64,000 nucleotides of DNA. It comes from Solea solea. Lineage: Eukaryota; Chordata; Actinopteri; Pleuronectiformes; Soleidae. Location of the stretch: assembly GCF_958295425.1 (NCBI RefSeq), contig NC_081147.1, positions 4,981,290-5,045,289 of the forward strand, read 5' to 3'. How positions within the stretch are numbered: position 1 is the stretch's first letter; every line of letters begins with the position of its first letter. This document shows, piece after piece, positions 12,061 through 24,300 of this stretch. The position numbers and the translations under genes are program-made. The notes beneath the pieces are model-generated. The model did no database searches. It was given only the letters and a program-made list of their open reading frames with translations, and was not told where the DNA came from.

Positions 12061-13240
12061 AGGGACAAGCGGAAGAGACAGCGCATGAGATGGAGCACAT
12101 CCATGCTGCTACAGGTTCATACGTGACCGATGACTTGAGGCAATCTCTCCATCTATGAACAGCTCCATCCATACTGACACATTGTTTTTGTGTCACTCAT
12201 CCTCAGAGCCGGACTAAATAAATGGACTATACTAGGCAGACTGTATTTTTTGGGGCCCCCTCCATCGATGTCATTTATGAATTGAAATCTGAAACTTACC
12301 AAAGTTACTAATAAAAGTTAATTCACATTTTACATAGCGTAGTCTTTGGTTACGAGTTGGTTGTTTGTATGCCAAAATAAGTAATGTGTCATTTATTAAA
12401 CAGTCTATCAGACTATTTTTGATTTTTATTACTGTATTTATACGTTACTACAAGGCTCTATTAAATGCTATTAAATTATCCTTATCTTATCCATTGCGAG
12501 TGTCATTGTTAAGGCAGTAGTACCAGTAAATCACCAATAGGTGTCAGCATTGCCATGTAAACAGAGCAAAATCTTAATTAAATGTGTTGATTAAATTGAA
12601 TAGTTTAATAAGTAGTCAAATAAATGGTTTTCATAAAAGGTTTCATAAACGAGGTAATGACGCAGATACACACACAAACGCAGCGTTAATTTGGAGCTTC
12701 CGGTCTATGTCGCCTTTAAACGCCGTGATTATGACAGTGCCACTGTGGAGGCAAACATGTTGACAAATATGTTGCCGGTGTGGACTATACAAGCTGAAAC
12801 ATAAAATAATATCCACAATCTTCATGAAATGTAATCTCGGCCATATCTCATACAGTAGATGCAGGGCTGTGGATGTGAATGTGGAAATGTATGTCGATGT
12901 AAGTGATGGGGCAGCATGCAGTGTAACAGGCACAGGTCTTTTTGAAATAAGGTTGTATGAATCTGTTGGCATACTATTTCTGCCTTCACCGAGAATGACA
13001 CCATTGAATCTTGTTGTTTCTGTGGATCCGCCCTGGAAGGTATCTCACTGGTTATATCGCTGCAATCAGAGATGGAGGGAAAATCTGATTTGGGCCACTT
13101 GATAAAGGGCTCACCTACAAAAATCTATGACTTCTTAAGGCAAGTATAAATTAAAAAATATATGTTAGCTTTTTCTTGCTGTTACATGTCTTTGTGTCCC
13201 TGCTGGCGGCTATATTTTTTACTGCGCATGTGCATACAAC
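12061..13240. other. Unrecognised sequence
   Basis: AT-rich DNA with short unsupported open frames on both strands. The phrase CAATCTCTCCATCT with ATGACACATTG-like sequence about 30 bp later (12143-12190) has a diverged counterpart at 54000-54050, which may be scraps of one old repeat. Confidence 0.45.
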
Positions 13241-13425
13241 AGGGGTCACACAGTAGTACAGTGGCTAGCATTGTCGCCTCACACCGAGAAAATCAACAGT
13301 TCGGAGCAAGGTTCAGCCAAGGGCCTTTTCGTGTGGAGTTTGCATGTTCTCCTTGTGTTCACGTGGATTCTCTCTGGGTACTCCAGCTTCCTCCCACAGT
13401 CCAAAAATTAGGAGTTATTGGTCTC
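13241..13425 (+). repeat. tRNA-derived SINE (DANA/mermaid-like), 5' part
   Basis: The head AGTACAGTGGCTAGCATTGT resembles a pol III A box region. It is followed by a degraded B box, then TGTGGAGTTTGCATGTTCTC, a GTGTTCACGTGGATTCTCTC segment and CTTCCTCCCACAGTCCAAAA. This is the usual SINE order. The copy loses similarity after about 13410, so its 3' half is absent or replaced. Confidence 0.75.
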
Positions 13426-14529
13426 AATCACGAGTTGCAGGTCTTCATCGATAACACATGATGTAAATCATGTTCACATTTAGAGGAAAATAGATGATAA
13501 AATACTGCACATATGAGAGGACACCAGTGTGATTGACAGCTGGTATTGGTATTGAGTTCAGATTCGTATAGGTCATGTCACTACAGGATGCCGTGTGTTA
13601 AGAAGGGATACAGCAGAGGCATTAAGAGGAGAGAGAAAGGACAATATTGAAAAACCAATCGATAGATGAACAGAGGAATGAGTTTTGTCTGTTTCAGTCA
13701 GTCAAACTAGAGCTGTACACACAAACAACACGTTGGTTATTATCCGTCTCTCCAGCTTCTTGGTAAATGTCATTGGGAGAGAGCTCCAGATTGGGATGAG
13801 CTGCCTACGCCGCTCATTTTGTAATTAGTGAGGAAGAGTGGGATGAGTGCATAGAGGAGGAGAGAGGGAACAAATGAGTGCTGAGTTGAGCAGCTGTGTT
13901 GTGAGTGTGTGTGTAGTGTACATTTTATGTGTATATGTGTAAGGCTGCATTTAAACAGAGCCAGCACAACACCTGTTCTTAACACACACACACACACATC
14001 TCTCATTACTTGAAACCTGAACTTTTTAGGGACAGTGCACAGTTGAGTGAGAACACGCAAACACACACCATACTCCCCTTTAAAAAACACTCCCACACTC
14101 TCTTACAGCTAAACTTCAACACACTCCTGCACACCGTCAACATCAAACCTTTCTGTTCCCCGCATTGTGCACCTTGTTTTGCCCTCAATTCAAGAACTTC
14201 ACACGGTGTCACAATAACTGCAGAATGAGAAGATGTGGTAAAAGAAAAGTGACACTCCAAAAACTTTACGTGAGAAAAGTAGACTTTGTCTGTTAATCAC
14301 AATGTGAGAACAAGTTTGTTCTTGTCTTAGTTTTTACACAAAAACACTGTATAAGCCCTGCATTTTATATGTATTTATATTAGATTTGGCCCCATATAGT
14401 TTTTGCCCAAATGACTGCAGGCGAGAATGCTACTTGTGTTTTTCAGGAACTTTGTCACCCAATCAGTTGGGTGTGGGTGCATTGTGCCATCTAGCCCCCA
14501 AAATCCACTTTACATCCTTTATATCGACT
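13426..14529. other. Unique sequence with CA/GT-rich patches
   Basis: Small GT and AC tracts (near 13905 and 13985) and unique sequence. Overlapping open frames on both strands at 13770-14260 follow from low stop density, not from coding bias. A candidate conserved patch lies near 13740-13870. Confidence 0.4.
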
Positions 14530-14608
14530 GGGACTGGCACCATCACCCCCCGCGACGCTCATATGGAGGATAAAGCTGTAGAAGGTGAGTGAGTGAGTGA
14601 GAGAGCTC
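14530..14608 (+). repeat. SINE 3' end with (GAGT)n tail
   Basis: The words CCCCCCGCGACGCTCATATG and GAGGATAAAGCTGTAGAAGG are the usual 3' end of the fish SINE, followed by GTGAGTGAGTGAGTGAG as a simple tail. The 5' part is missing. It abuts the LINE relic directly. Confidence 0.7.
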
Positions 14609-15240
14609 TTGGGTCATGAAGTCCAGCTTCTTCTGAAGCTTATCGCCAATCCTTCTCCCAAAGTTTCAGAAAGACTGATTCACACTTTAACATGTCATCT
14701 GGATTATTCTCATCCTGTGTATGTGTCATCTCTCCAACACATGAAGCTAGTCCAGAATGCAACACTTGCACTTGGGTTGCACTCAATCTACTGGCTCCTT
14801 GTTCATTTTTGTGGGATTATTTTATGTTATCAACATTTAAAATCACATTTAAAAACCCACCTCTTCTCCTTGACCTTCACTTCCGGATGTGACCATTTTA
14901 CCCACACATCTCAAACTACATTATACGATTTTATTATTTTTATAGTTTCAGTTTTTCATGTTTTATGTGTTGTAGGGCTGCAACTAATGATCATTTTCAT
15001 AACCGATTAATCTGTTGATTAGTTGTTGTTTTTTTGTCCATAAACCAAACATGATTCAGTTTTAATGATTTATTTGCTATATGGAGCAAAGAAACCAGAT
15101 CATATTCACATTTGAGAAGCCGAACAATCAGAAAACAATCAGAAACTCCTAATGTGTTGTACCTTTTACCTTGTAAAGCACTTTGGTAAATGTTGGTTGT
15201 TAAGTTTTAGAAATAAAATTGACTTGAATAGACTTGACTA
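14609..15240 (+). mobile_element. LINE 3' relic, split by a hAT-like insertion
   Basis: Translation of the first part gives SERLIHTLTCHLDYSHPVYV and then LVQNATLALG, the post-RT block of L2/CR1/Rex-type LINEs. After an internal deletion comes HLKSHLKTHLFSLTF, the usual LKTHLFSLAF C-terminal word. The 3' untranslated part resumes after the insertion with TGTAAAGCACTTTGGTAAAT and ends in AATAAAATTGACTTGAATAG, a TTGACT-type tail. The 137-codon open frame starting at 14597 runs through LINE and insertion alike, so it is not a gene. Confidence 0.65.
14973..15151 (+). mobile_element. hAT-like MITE with 8-bp target duplication
   Basis: The element starts TAGGGCTGCAACTAATGATC, a terminus typical of a very common fish hAT-like miniature element. 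It is flanked by ATGTGTTG at 14965-14972 and again at 15152-15159, the 8-bp duplication expected of hAT. The middle (TTTATTTGCTATATGGAGC) matches, inverted, the element at 50162-50451. The right inverted terminus seems to be missing although the duplication is intact. It sits inside the LINE relic and is therefore younger than it. Confidence 0.75.
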
Positions 15241-15949
15241 AAACAGAATCAGAAATATGGATGGTTGTTATCCATACCTGTTCTTTACCAATACACATTA
15301 GAGTTTTTTTAGTTGCAGTGTGTTGAATTCTCTCCAGGCTTTTTTGAATTCTGCACATTTAGCCATTGAGGTGAGTGTTTCCACTTCCACCTGGGACTAA
15401 TGTCACACACTATGAAGCCCTGATTTCAGAGCTCACACTTTTCCACATTTACATCTTTTAAATGGGTGAAATGACTGGTGTGAGGCGTACCCTAAATCAG
15501 CATGCAAGGTCCCTGCAGGAATGAAAAAAGGCAATTTATTTGGCCAATAAAGCCAAACAAGGTTGGCAGCAGGTGAGCAATCATTTGCCAAAGTCAAAGA
15601 GAGCAGCCAATTTTGAAAAAAACAAAAAAACAAAAAAAAACTAAATGAGGCAGGCAGAAATGCAGGAAGAGCAGGACACTCTGATGAGCACACTGGTGAT
15701 GTGGTGATGGAATAATGAGCTCAAGAAGGCCAGGACTGAGAATGACTCAAAGGGCTGCAGGTTTTCTTTTAGATATTATGATGTCTGGTGTCCAGGTGGA
15801 ATTAAAGGTCAAGTATGGCATATATTGACTGATTATTTATTCCTGTTATTGTGTCATACATAACGGACACATAAAAGGGATATTGTATAGTATATTATAT
15901 TATGTATATGAACATAATAGTATATGACTTTTTGATTATACACTTTAAC
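15241..15949. other. Unrecognised sequence
   Basis: Unique AT-rich sequence with an A-rich patch near 15620 and TA-rich stretch near 15880-15930. No gene or element recognised. Confidence 0.5.
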
Positions 15950-16030
15950 GCCCTATGTCAGCTGAGATTGCCACAGCACCCCCTATGACGCCTCATGTGG
16001 AGGATAAAGGAGTAGAAAATCGATGGATAT
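15950..16030 (+). repeat. SINE 3' end
   Basis: CGCCCTATGTCAGCTGAGAT, then CACCCCCTATGACGCCTCAT and GAGGATAAAGGAGTAGAAAA followed by a GATG/GATA tail. This is the diagnostic 3' third of the SINE; the 5' part is absent. Confidence 0.75.
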
Positions 16031-16159
16031 ATTGTCAATCAACCTCCTCGACAATAGCTTAAATCTCTTTAGTCTTTGGAGAACCCATACCATCCTGGAC
16101 AGCTGTTGACTGTAAATAAAGGTTATTATTTAGATTATTTCAATTTTTCATTGATATTA

Positions 16160-16226
16160 CATTTATACAAACATACTTATGGGTAGTATATTCAATTGGT
16201 GCCATGTAAACTGTTATACACACACT
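16160..16226 (-). mobile_element. Fragment of the TTAA MITE family, inverted
   Basis: ACTTATGGGTAGTATATTCA matches the reverse complement of the complete copy at 10745-11032 (TGAATATACTACCCACAAGT), and the next 45 bp run towards a TTATACACACTG end similar to that element's terminus. Only the end third of the element is present. Confidence 0.6.
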
Positions 16227-17262
16227 GTCATACTGCCTCAGTGCACGCAGTGTGTAGAATTGGGCAACATTTATTGGTGAAGTTGCTTGAATATCCCTCA
16301 CTTCAACTCATTGAAGTGTGTTGTAGTCTTCAGTTAGCATTAAAAAAGGATGTTTAGATTGTCCATTGTGTGCTTTTGTAAAAACATGGCCTTTCAAAAG
16401 TGAGCCACCATTTTGGTTGTGTAATTCCACCTATTTATTTTTATGTTTTTATTGACAGAAATCCAGGAAACAGACAGACGTGTTGGACAGATGTGTTTCT
16501 CTTCACTTTCCTCCCCTGCTGCACATCTGTAGAATTTTCTTGTACCAAGTCATATTTTGTCACGCAATGGAGTCATTGCCTCAGTATAGGCATTTCATTT
16601 CAACTGTCGGACTTGGCCTAAAAAAAATTAGTTCTCCCTGTTGCTCTCTTTCTTACTTCACCTGACACACTGACCACCTCTGTTCCTTTGTCCTCTTCGT
16701 AAAAAAATCTGTCATTTCATCAAATCAGTGCATAATCAAAATAAAGAAAATGAGCTCAAATATAGGTACAAATAAATAAAATGTGTGATAATATACAGAT
16801 AATAGTGATATGATGTGATAATATACATATAATAGTGTATATAGGTAACTAATAGCACTCTGCAGTTTTGTGGTCATTAAATGTGTTGAAATATGAAAGG
16901 GTTATTATAAATTCAGCAATATATGTACACAAAAAAAGTTAATTAAAATGAAAATGAATCATATGCATTTTGTCAGCAGTGGGTTATTTAATTTCCTGTG
17001 ATTATTATTTGATACTGTTTTAAATGTATTATTTAGATTGGATTTGTGCAATTTAGTTTAGTGATCTTTACATGAATCTGGGGTTTGCAGAAATGAACAA
17101 TGCCAACATATGACCCCAGAGAGAGAGTGAGTGAAGCAGGTCCTAAACTCCACCTTGTAATTAACCAACAGGAAGTTAATGTAATGAAAGTGCTGGTGTT
17201 TTTTTTTTTCACATGCTGGTACAGCCTGGAGATTAGCACATGACATAACTGTTTAATTAAGT
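16227..17262. other. Unrecognised AT-rich sequence
   Basis: Very AT-rich with short tandem-like phrases (ATAATATACAGATAATAGTG and a variant at 16785-16840, spaced about 33 bp). No gene or named element is recognised. Confidence 0.5.
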
Positions 17263-17960
17263 AAGTCAATCTTATTTACGTAGCACTTTTCACGGATAAA
17301 AATCACATACAATATCAAATACAAAAATATAATATAGTTGACAAACCTCGCTCAACTAAAAGCCTGTTTAAAAAGCATACTCTTTAGCTGCTTTTTAAAA
17401 GAGCCAATACAATTTAAGCAGCCAATTGTAAAAGTAAGGTTTTTCACAGTCTGTGTGCTTGGAATGAAAGGTCCTTTCTTGTTTTAAAGTTAGTTTGGGG
17501 GACAACTAGCCTCTGATCTGATGACCTAAGACTGTGACTGGGGCAGTGGAGGTGCAGCAGATCGGATATCGTATAAGAATGAGCTTGAGGCTCTAAAAGT
17601 AAGAACAAGAAGCTAAAAATGGATTCTAAAATTAACTAGTAACCAGTGAAGAGATGCTAAAATGGTTGTGATGTGTGCTCTTTTGCCTGTATAGCCTGCA
17701 GAAGGTCAAGGTGTTTCTTATTAAAACAAGTAAAAATAATGTTACAGTCATCAAGATGGGAGTCAATAAAAGCATGTATAATAATTTACAATTCTGCCTT
17801 TGACGCAAGCGATCTCAACAGTTTTCCTTGATCAAAACAACACATTTTAATATATTAAAATTGTTGCTTTTTATTAATACCACCAGTTTAGACTGAGTAG
17901 TCTAACACAAGGACCATGCAGGTGCTGCTATGTTTTATAACAATTTTGCTGAAATCGATC
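17263..17960. repeat. Dispersed repeat of unresolved class (TTTACGTAGCACTTTTCAC head)
   Basis: The opening AATCTTATTTACGTAGCACT and the phrases CCAGTGAAGAGATGCTAAAA, TTACAGTCATCAAGATGGGA and ATAAAAGCATGTATAATAAT recall a long non-coding repeat common in fish genomes, in which a TTTATATAGCAC head is followed by CAGCCAGTGAA and TTACAGTAATCCA words. I cannot assign it to a transposon class from sequence alone. Related heads appear at 39568-39630 and a related body at 49425-49603. Confidence 0.5.
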
Positions 17961-18547
17961 AATGAAGGCTTTAAGTGAATTCAATTCAGAACTAAGGCTG
18001 TTGCTGTCAACATCTATTAATGTTGACTTCAGCAACATGATGACTATCTGCAAACACTCATAACCTTAGCTGTGGGTAACAGACTGGGTATAAATGCCCG
18101 GATTGACCGCTACTTTAACCCACAGCGGTCCTTCCCTCGAGCCTCACTGTCTGTCACTGGGTCTCTTGATAAAGCCACTGGCAATACGCATTAAATATAC
18201 TGTCAATAAGAAAACCCATCCAGCTGTCACTCATTAAACCCCATGGCTTATCTTCCAATTTGTGTCTTTCACATCTTTGTTATTCACTTTGACTGTTTTC
18301 CCAATGCTCTTATTCCTTTCTCCTCTTATTCTTTGGTATATTCATCATGCAGCACACTGTACATGCAGAGAGTGTATGGGAACAGTACCTTGTACAGAGT
18401 ATAGTGCGAGGGTGGGGGCTTGAATGTATGACATAACATTCTCTGCTTATATAAGATATATGTCACCAGTATGTCATTCCAGAATTTGGAGGTGAGGACG
18501 GCAAAGCACTTGATCGTCGGGTTTCTGGTCTTGACTTTTCATGACAA
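17961..18547. other. Unique sequence, candidate conserved block
   Basis: The part at 18060-18245 is complex and GC-balanced in an AT-rich setting (AATGCCCGGATTGACCGC, CACTGGCAATACGCATTAAA). This makes it a candidate conserved non-coding element. No exon signature. Confidence 0.35.
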
Positions 18548-18808
18548 TGAGTTTACCGCTTTATCCTCATCATGAGGGTTGTGGGGCCACAGGTTGCCAG
18601 TCCATTGTAGGGCTGAAATACAAAGATGAACAACTATTCACTCTCACATTCACAGAACAGTACATTTTGATTGTCCAATTAACCTCTGCATGTTTTTGGA
18701 CGGTGTAAGAAACCGACGTACCCGCAGAAAACCTACACATGTAGCGCACGTGCAAACGCCTTACAGAAAGGCACTGGGTTCTACCAGGTTACAAACCTGG
18801 GCCCTGGT
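18548..18808 (-). repeat. Near full-length tRNA-derived SINE, minus strand
   Basis: Read on the minus strand it has a B-box-like CAGGTTTGTAACCTGGTAGA, then TTTGCACGTGCGCTACATGT, GTCCAAAAACATGCAGAGGT, TTAATTGGACAATC, GAATGTGAGAGTGAATAGTT, TGGACTGGCAACCTGTGG and finally GAGGATAAAGCGGTAAACTC. All body modules are in the usual order, making it the most complete copy in the window. Many substitutions show that it is old. Confidence 0.85.
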
Positions 18809-19789
18809 TTTGACTTGAAACCAAAAAAAGTATGAAAGATAATGACATTTCAGAGCACAGAAAACATTTAGATTTTGTTAGTGACCAAAAGGACAGATAG
18901 ATAGATGGCATACAACCTATTCAGACATTCCTAGATTATTGAGGTACAAGGAGGCAATCTGTTGTTTGTGTAAGAATGGACATAAAACCTGATTTAAGAT
19001 TTACTCTGCTGTATGGTGTAATAATGTTGATCAAGCATTATTGTGCTATTCCTAACAGCATAATTTTCGATGAATACTAAAGGTTATAGAAATTGTATCT
19101 CATGCATATGTGTCTCCGTGATATAAGATATAAGAGAATATTTGAACGATTTGAGATCTAACTATCTATTTTTAATACTTATAATAATAAGTAATAAATA
19201 ATACATTTTTTATAATAAATTAATAAATAAATAATACAATAATCCAATGCTATGCCCACATTTTTTGACTGGATTAGTATGGCTTCACATGACTCCCATA
19301 TTACAGATTATAACAGAGGACATTTGGTGTGATAAACACATGTTTTGATTAGTTTTTTTTAGGAGGACCATGAGTTTTAGTCAGAAAGTTTGGTCAGGCT
19401 GCTGATTGAACATATAACAGGATATACTCAGCATAACATTGATACTTATCTTACAAAAGAAGTAACACAATGGAAACTATAATTGACCCAAGACTGATCC
19501 TTGAGGAGCTCCATAACTAAATGGGGAAACTGGAGATTAGGGTATTCCAGCAAATGCAACAGTTGAGTATTCATTTTGTCACCTTGTCAGTGCATTGTTG
19601 AAGCATGATTAAAAAAGAGGGGAAAACTCAGGAGATCAAAGACTTGATACGTTGATGCATTTGTGGAATTTGCATTGCAGAGTGTGGTGGGGATGAAGAT
19701 AACAAAGTACACCAGTCAATTCTCTACCATTTTAGCCAAATAACTCCAAAAGTCCTCTTCTAATTCACGGCTCACAGCAGATTCTTCTT
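18809..19789. other. Unrecognised AT-rich sequence
   Basis: AT-rich with an ATA/AATAA-rich stretch at 19170-19245. Nothing coding or element-like that I could name. Confidence 0.5.
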
Positions 19790-20180
19790 CTTTTGGCTTC
19801 TCCCTATAGAGGTCGCCACAGCAGGTGATCTGCCTCCATCTCACCCTCATATCGTCTTCTGTTTCACCAACTGTCCTCCTTAACATCATCCATGAACCTT
19901 CTCTGTGGTATACCTCTTTTCCTCCTGCCTGGCAGCTCCATCCTCAACATGCTTTGTCCAATATAATCCCAATCCCTCCACTGCAAGTCTCCAAACCATT
20001 CAATGTGAGCTGTCCCTCTAATATGCGCATATCTAATCCTGTCTATCCTGGTCACTCCCAACAGAAATCTTTAGCTCTTCCACCTCTAACTCTGCCTCCT
20101 GTCTTTTAGACAGCGCCACCATCTCCAAACCATACATCTAAGATGGCCTCACGTCTTACCTTGCCTTTCACTTTTGTTGT
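19790..20180 (-). mobile_element. RTE-type LINE 3' end, minus strand
   Basis: The minus-strand translation at 20061-19864 contains TRIDRIRYAHIRGTAHIEWFG, RRDWDYIGQSMLRMELPGRR and PQRRFMDDVKEDSW. This is the conserved C-terminal region of a very common fish RTE-clade (BovB/Expander-like) reverse transcriptase. Upstream on the same strand is an ATGTATGGTTTGGAGATGGT word also typical of it. The 3' end follows the usual CTGTGGCGACC, then AGCCAAAAGAAGAAGAA tail. An interrupted reading frame and a missing 5' part show that it is dead. Confidence 0.8.
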
Positions 20181-20917
20181 AATCCTATTATATACAGATC
20201 ACAGCAGAATCAATAATGGGACATTTCTCAGTTAAACCTGCAGAAGAGTGCTCTCCGTGGTTCAACAGCAACCTGATAGCAGAGCTTGATTCTGTTAAGG
20301 GTGTCACGGTGGAGCTGTCACTTGCAAGTCTGCCATTTACATTATTCTCCTATACTCTTTAGAGGTCGAGTATTGGTAAGGATTCAAACTTTTGTTTCTG
20401 AATGTAAGAGGGTCATGGATAAGGGCAGAGAGACATACACTGTTGAGGGAATCCACCAAGACGCTGTTACCTCATAAAAGAGCATGCTGTAGGTTTGTTT
20501 GAGAAAGATTCAGAGAATTTCCTGACAGATTCATCAGGAGGGAGATGTGATAGGACAAGAAGTATGTCGAGATAAAGGGACATTAAAAAAAAAAAACAGC
20601 CTTCTGATCTCAGACATAAAAGTCAAAGAGATTTACATTTATGAGGAAAAAGACCAGATCTCAGAGTCAGGACCTATCACAATCTGATTTAAAGATTCAA
20701 AAAGACCGAAGGCGTCACATAAAAGGAGATTACATAGACAGCATACTGATATACTGTATATTGGGTCAGAACAAGAAAGAGGAGCTCAGAATATTAATCA
20801 AACATAATTTAGCTTACAGGTTTGTCCAAATGTATACAAAGTAGATGTCTTGATTCACCAGAGAAGATGACAATAACGTGGTGTAACTTAGATTAAGAAG
20901 GCAGTATCATTAAGATT
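20181..20917. other. Unrecognised sequence
   Basis: Unique AT-rich sequence with an A-run at 20585. No supported gene. Confidence 0.5.
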
Positions 20918-21170
20918 GCATTAGGATTAGATTGTATTGATCCCACACTGGGGACATTCACTTGTGGAGGTGGACACATGATAAACACTAGTACTAGAAA
21001 TGTATGTATTAAAATGAGCACAATAAGAATACAAATACAAAAGACAAGAAATATATTAGTTTATATTAGTTATAGAGACAAGCAAAAGGAGAAAGTGCAC
21101 CATCACAGAGTTGTTGCACATAATTATTGCACCTATATTGTATGTATTATGGGACAGGCTGAGTGAGTGA
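20918..21170 (-). mobile_element. LINE 3' untranslated end, minus strand
   Basis: On the minus strand the sequence runs through TGCAATAATTATGTGCAACA and ends CAAGTGAATGTCCCCAGTGT, GGGATCAATACAATCTAATC. The words GTGAAT.TCCCCAG.GTGGGATCAATA plus a TCTAATC tail are the 3' end of common fish LINEs of the L2-like group. No coding part is left. Confidence 0.55.
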
Positions 21171-24100
21171 TGGCAGCACAATTTTAACAGTGCAAATTTG
21201 CAGTTGTCTAAGTAATGGTCTAAATAATTAATTATTCAATTATCACAGCCAAATGCTAGTGGAACAGGTGTTAATTGGGTGATAGGGGAGAATAACTTTT
21301 TTTCTAGATATCACATGAAACAGATGATGCAACCCAGATGGTTGCATTAGTGTGAATGTGTGGATTTCTGTGATCGTGGACTGAATGTTGGTAGAGCTGG
21401 ACAATATGCCTCAATTAGGTTATCGTGATAAAAATGGTCAGAGCAGTTGATATGCTCATTATAATGATACCATGTCAGATAATTAGAGATTGAGCTCATG
21501 TGGCTAATAACTGTGTGTGCTTTGCAGTCAACTGTCAGATCAGTTGGTGAACCTGAGATGTCAGGTGTCTCTCCGCTCTGTAGTCATGCATGATTCCTAA
21601 CTTAATGATTCAATTGTTCACAGCTTTGACGGTTGTATGTGTGTTTTCTCACTTTGACAGCAAAATGAGTCTTAACACCGAAGATCTCGCTCGCTCAAAC
21701 AAACAAGGCAATCAGAGCTGACAGACTTCACCACATTCACAAGCCTCTGTCGGCCTCTGGTACTCATATTGCAAGCAAGTGCGGCAGCACACACACACAC
21801 AGACAGACAGATCCACCAAAAACAATACTTCACTCTCACTCCGTGTGGTGAAGTAACCAGCAGAAACTGAAAGGTGAGCAGTGGCTAAATAGTGAGGTGA
21901 GTAATTGAACGCAGCTGAAACTAATGGTCGAGGAGCATGTATTCAAAGTGGTGGAAAACTACAGGAAGGGAAGTCATTTTTTTGTTTTAAAGACAAACAC
22001 TATTTCTCATCAGAAAGCATTCAAATCATTGGGGCTAGACAAAGGAGAACACAAGAAAGAAGAAAAAGCATAAACTTCAGATAAACTCATCAGTAAATAG
22101 TCTTGGCTGCTTCTTTTAATTTTGTACAGGGGCAACTACTGCTCCATTTCATGTCCAGCGTCAGGAAATGTGGCTGCTTGTTTGAGACTTAGATTTGTGA
22201 CTGTCAAATTTGGCAAAAAGTAAGACCAAAAGAAAAAAAAAAGGCATCCCTGTCCTTATCTGTGACAGCCAAGTATAACATTTCTGTAGTAAAGAGCGAA
22301 GTCTGGAAAAAAATACAGTTGCAGTTCACTAAAATGACATTTCACGTCAATGTCACACTTACACCTGTGCAAAAGCCCTTTTTAGGGGTAAAACCTAGGA
22401 GTAACTTGAATGAGACTTCTTTAGTTTTATTTTTTTTAAAGGATATTTTGTTTCTAAATTTCTAAATTGGTTAACAAACTTACTCCAATAGAAGGTTGCC
22501 AAGGGGGAAGAGACTAATTCAGATCTAACTTTAGAGTTGGAACCTTTTAGGAGGAGAAACAAACAAACACTATTAAAGGACATCAACCGTTCTGAATAAC
22601 GTGCAAATGCCAGAGGGAATAGTGTCAAACACTATGGGGAATTAATTTGGGCTTATTGGTATCTTGTATCTTGCAAGTGAAGTAATCTGAAATGAGAAAG
22701 AGTATTTTTTTTTTTTAACTCTATCTCCCTGCGCCACAGCTAGAATAACTCCACTGATCACAGACAGATGACAAATAATCAATTCTGGGTCTGGTTCTAT
22801 CCTGTTTGCTCATCTTTTTTATTCAGTATCAGTGTATAAGTGGTTATTTACACTGTCCATGACTGCAATAGAAAACAAGCAGCGACTATGCAGTAGCGCG
22901 TCAAGGAAACTCAGTGGAGCTTATACCGTATTAACGATGGTGATAGTACACACACACACACCCACCAAGAGCCCTTAAAACCAATCACATAGCCTCTTAA
23001 ACATGCCCATAATCAACCTGTATCCACCATGCATGGAATCTGTATGAATACTGAGCTGTTTTATAACCCCTTTAGATTATAAATACATAAATAAATAAAT
23101 AAAAACCTATCTCAGCCATAAAAACTATACTGCAGTGACAATCTTTAAAACCAACAGGTGCCTGGCAGGTAGGAAATGCATCTAAAAATGTGTGCTTCAA
23201 GGATAAAATACACATTTTTAGTGAGGTGTATAAGGACATGAAATCTGCTGACTAATCATTATGATCAGGCAACAGTGACACTTCAATTTCAAGTCATATT
23301 GTAAGTGCTCTCAGTTGCAGGGAAGGCAACCCGTGCCCTGTGGACATTATTTGTATCGACAGATGAAAACTGCTTTATTTCAGCAGGTGACCAACATGTG
23401 TGGTCACCTTGAGGAGAACAAGTCTGCGAGCTGTTGTCCAGTCATGTCTGATGAGTAAAGAGTTCCAGTTTGAAACGGCAAAGCCCGATACCCTCCTCCT
23501 GGCTGCATCTAACTGCTTCATTGATATCTTCTGACAGCCTCTCTGGAGAGGCATTTGTGGTTTCTGTGAAACAATTCATTTTGTGAGGAGTCGAGTTTGA
23601 GAGATGGGAAAAGGCCTATATTTATACTTGTGTATAATGGATGTGAGGATGTTTCTTTTTTATGTGTTTTTTGAATGCTCGGTTGATGATAATACAACAT
23701 TGGTGAATTTCAGACAGAAAATAAAAAGCTTAAGTGTCATTTTTTATTATAACTGGTTGGTGAATGAAAACCTTTTATGGTAGATGTTTGTGCTCAGGAA
23801 AAAAAATTATAATAATTTGTGTAAAACCCGCTCCTTCGCTCTCCTCTCACAGCATTCGTGCACATGTACACTCTGCCTTGTCTCTAATATTGGAAGGGGA
23901 AATCTGTCTTTCTCCACCATCCATACAATAACCTGCGAAATTCCCTTAAGAAAATCTGCAATTTTACATCATGGCACTGCTGCCTCCATCAGAGTTCAAA
24001 GTTCAAATGTGTTATTTTGTGAATTCATTGCTTGAAATCCGTTGGTAAGTGTGTGTATATCTTCAATAAATTGAATAGATAGAATAGATTGAATAGATTT

Positions 24101-24300
24101 TCTCTTAGGTTCAGGAAAGTGCAGGTTACAAACGCAAGTTTCCAGTCAAACAATGCAGTCCAATGATGAGATTATGCATCAAACACACATTTAAAATATC
24201 TTACACTTATGGACATATCTGGAAACTGTGTTCTAGCAAAAAAAACCCAGAAGCTGAACACTGGTGGCAACATGATGTATAGTTGAGTATGAAGGGGGAC
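21171..24300. other. Largely unique sequence
   Basis: No gene recognised. A phrase at 21392-21480 (TAGAGCTGGACAATATG followed by TTATCGTGATAA) resembles a dispersed fish repeat but is weak. A CA tract lies at 21787-21800 and an AAAT tract at 23084-23105. The block at 23225-23560 is complex and balanced and might be conserved. A GAATAGATT-rich stretch at 24065-24098 looks like a LINE tail or a short microsatellite. Confidence 0.4.

Noticed and set aside
14597..15010. 137-codon plus-strand open frame
   Set aside because: It crosses a LINE relic and reads into a later hAT-like insertion, so it cannot be a conserved gene.
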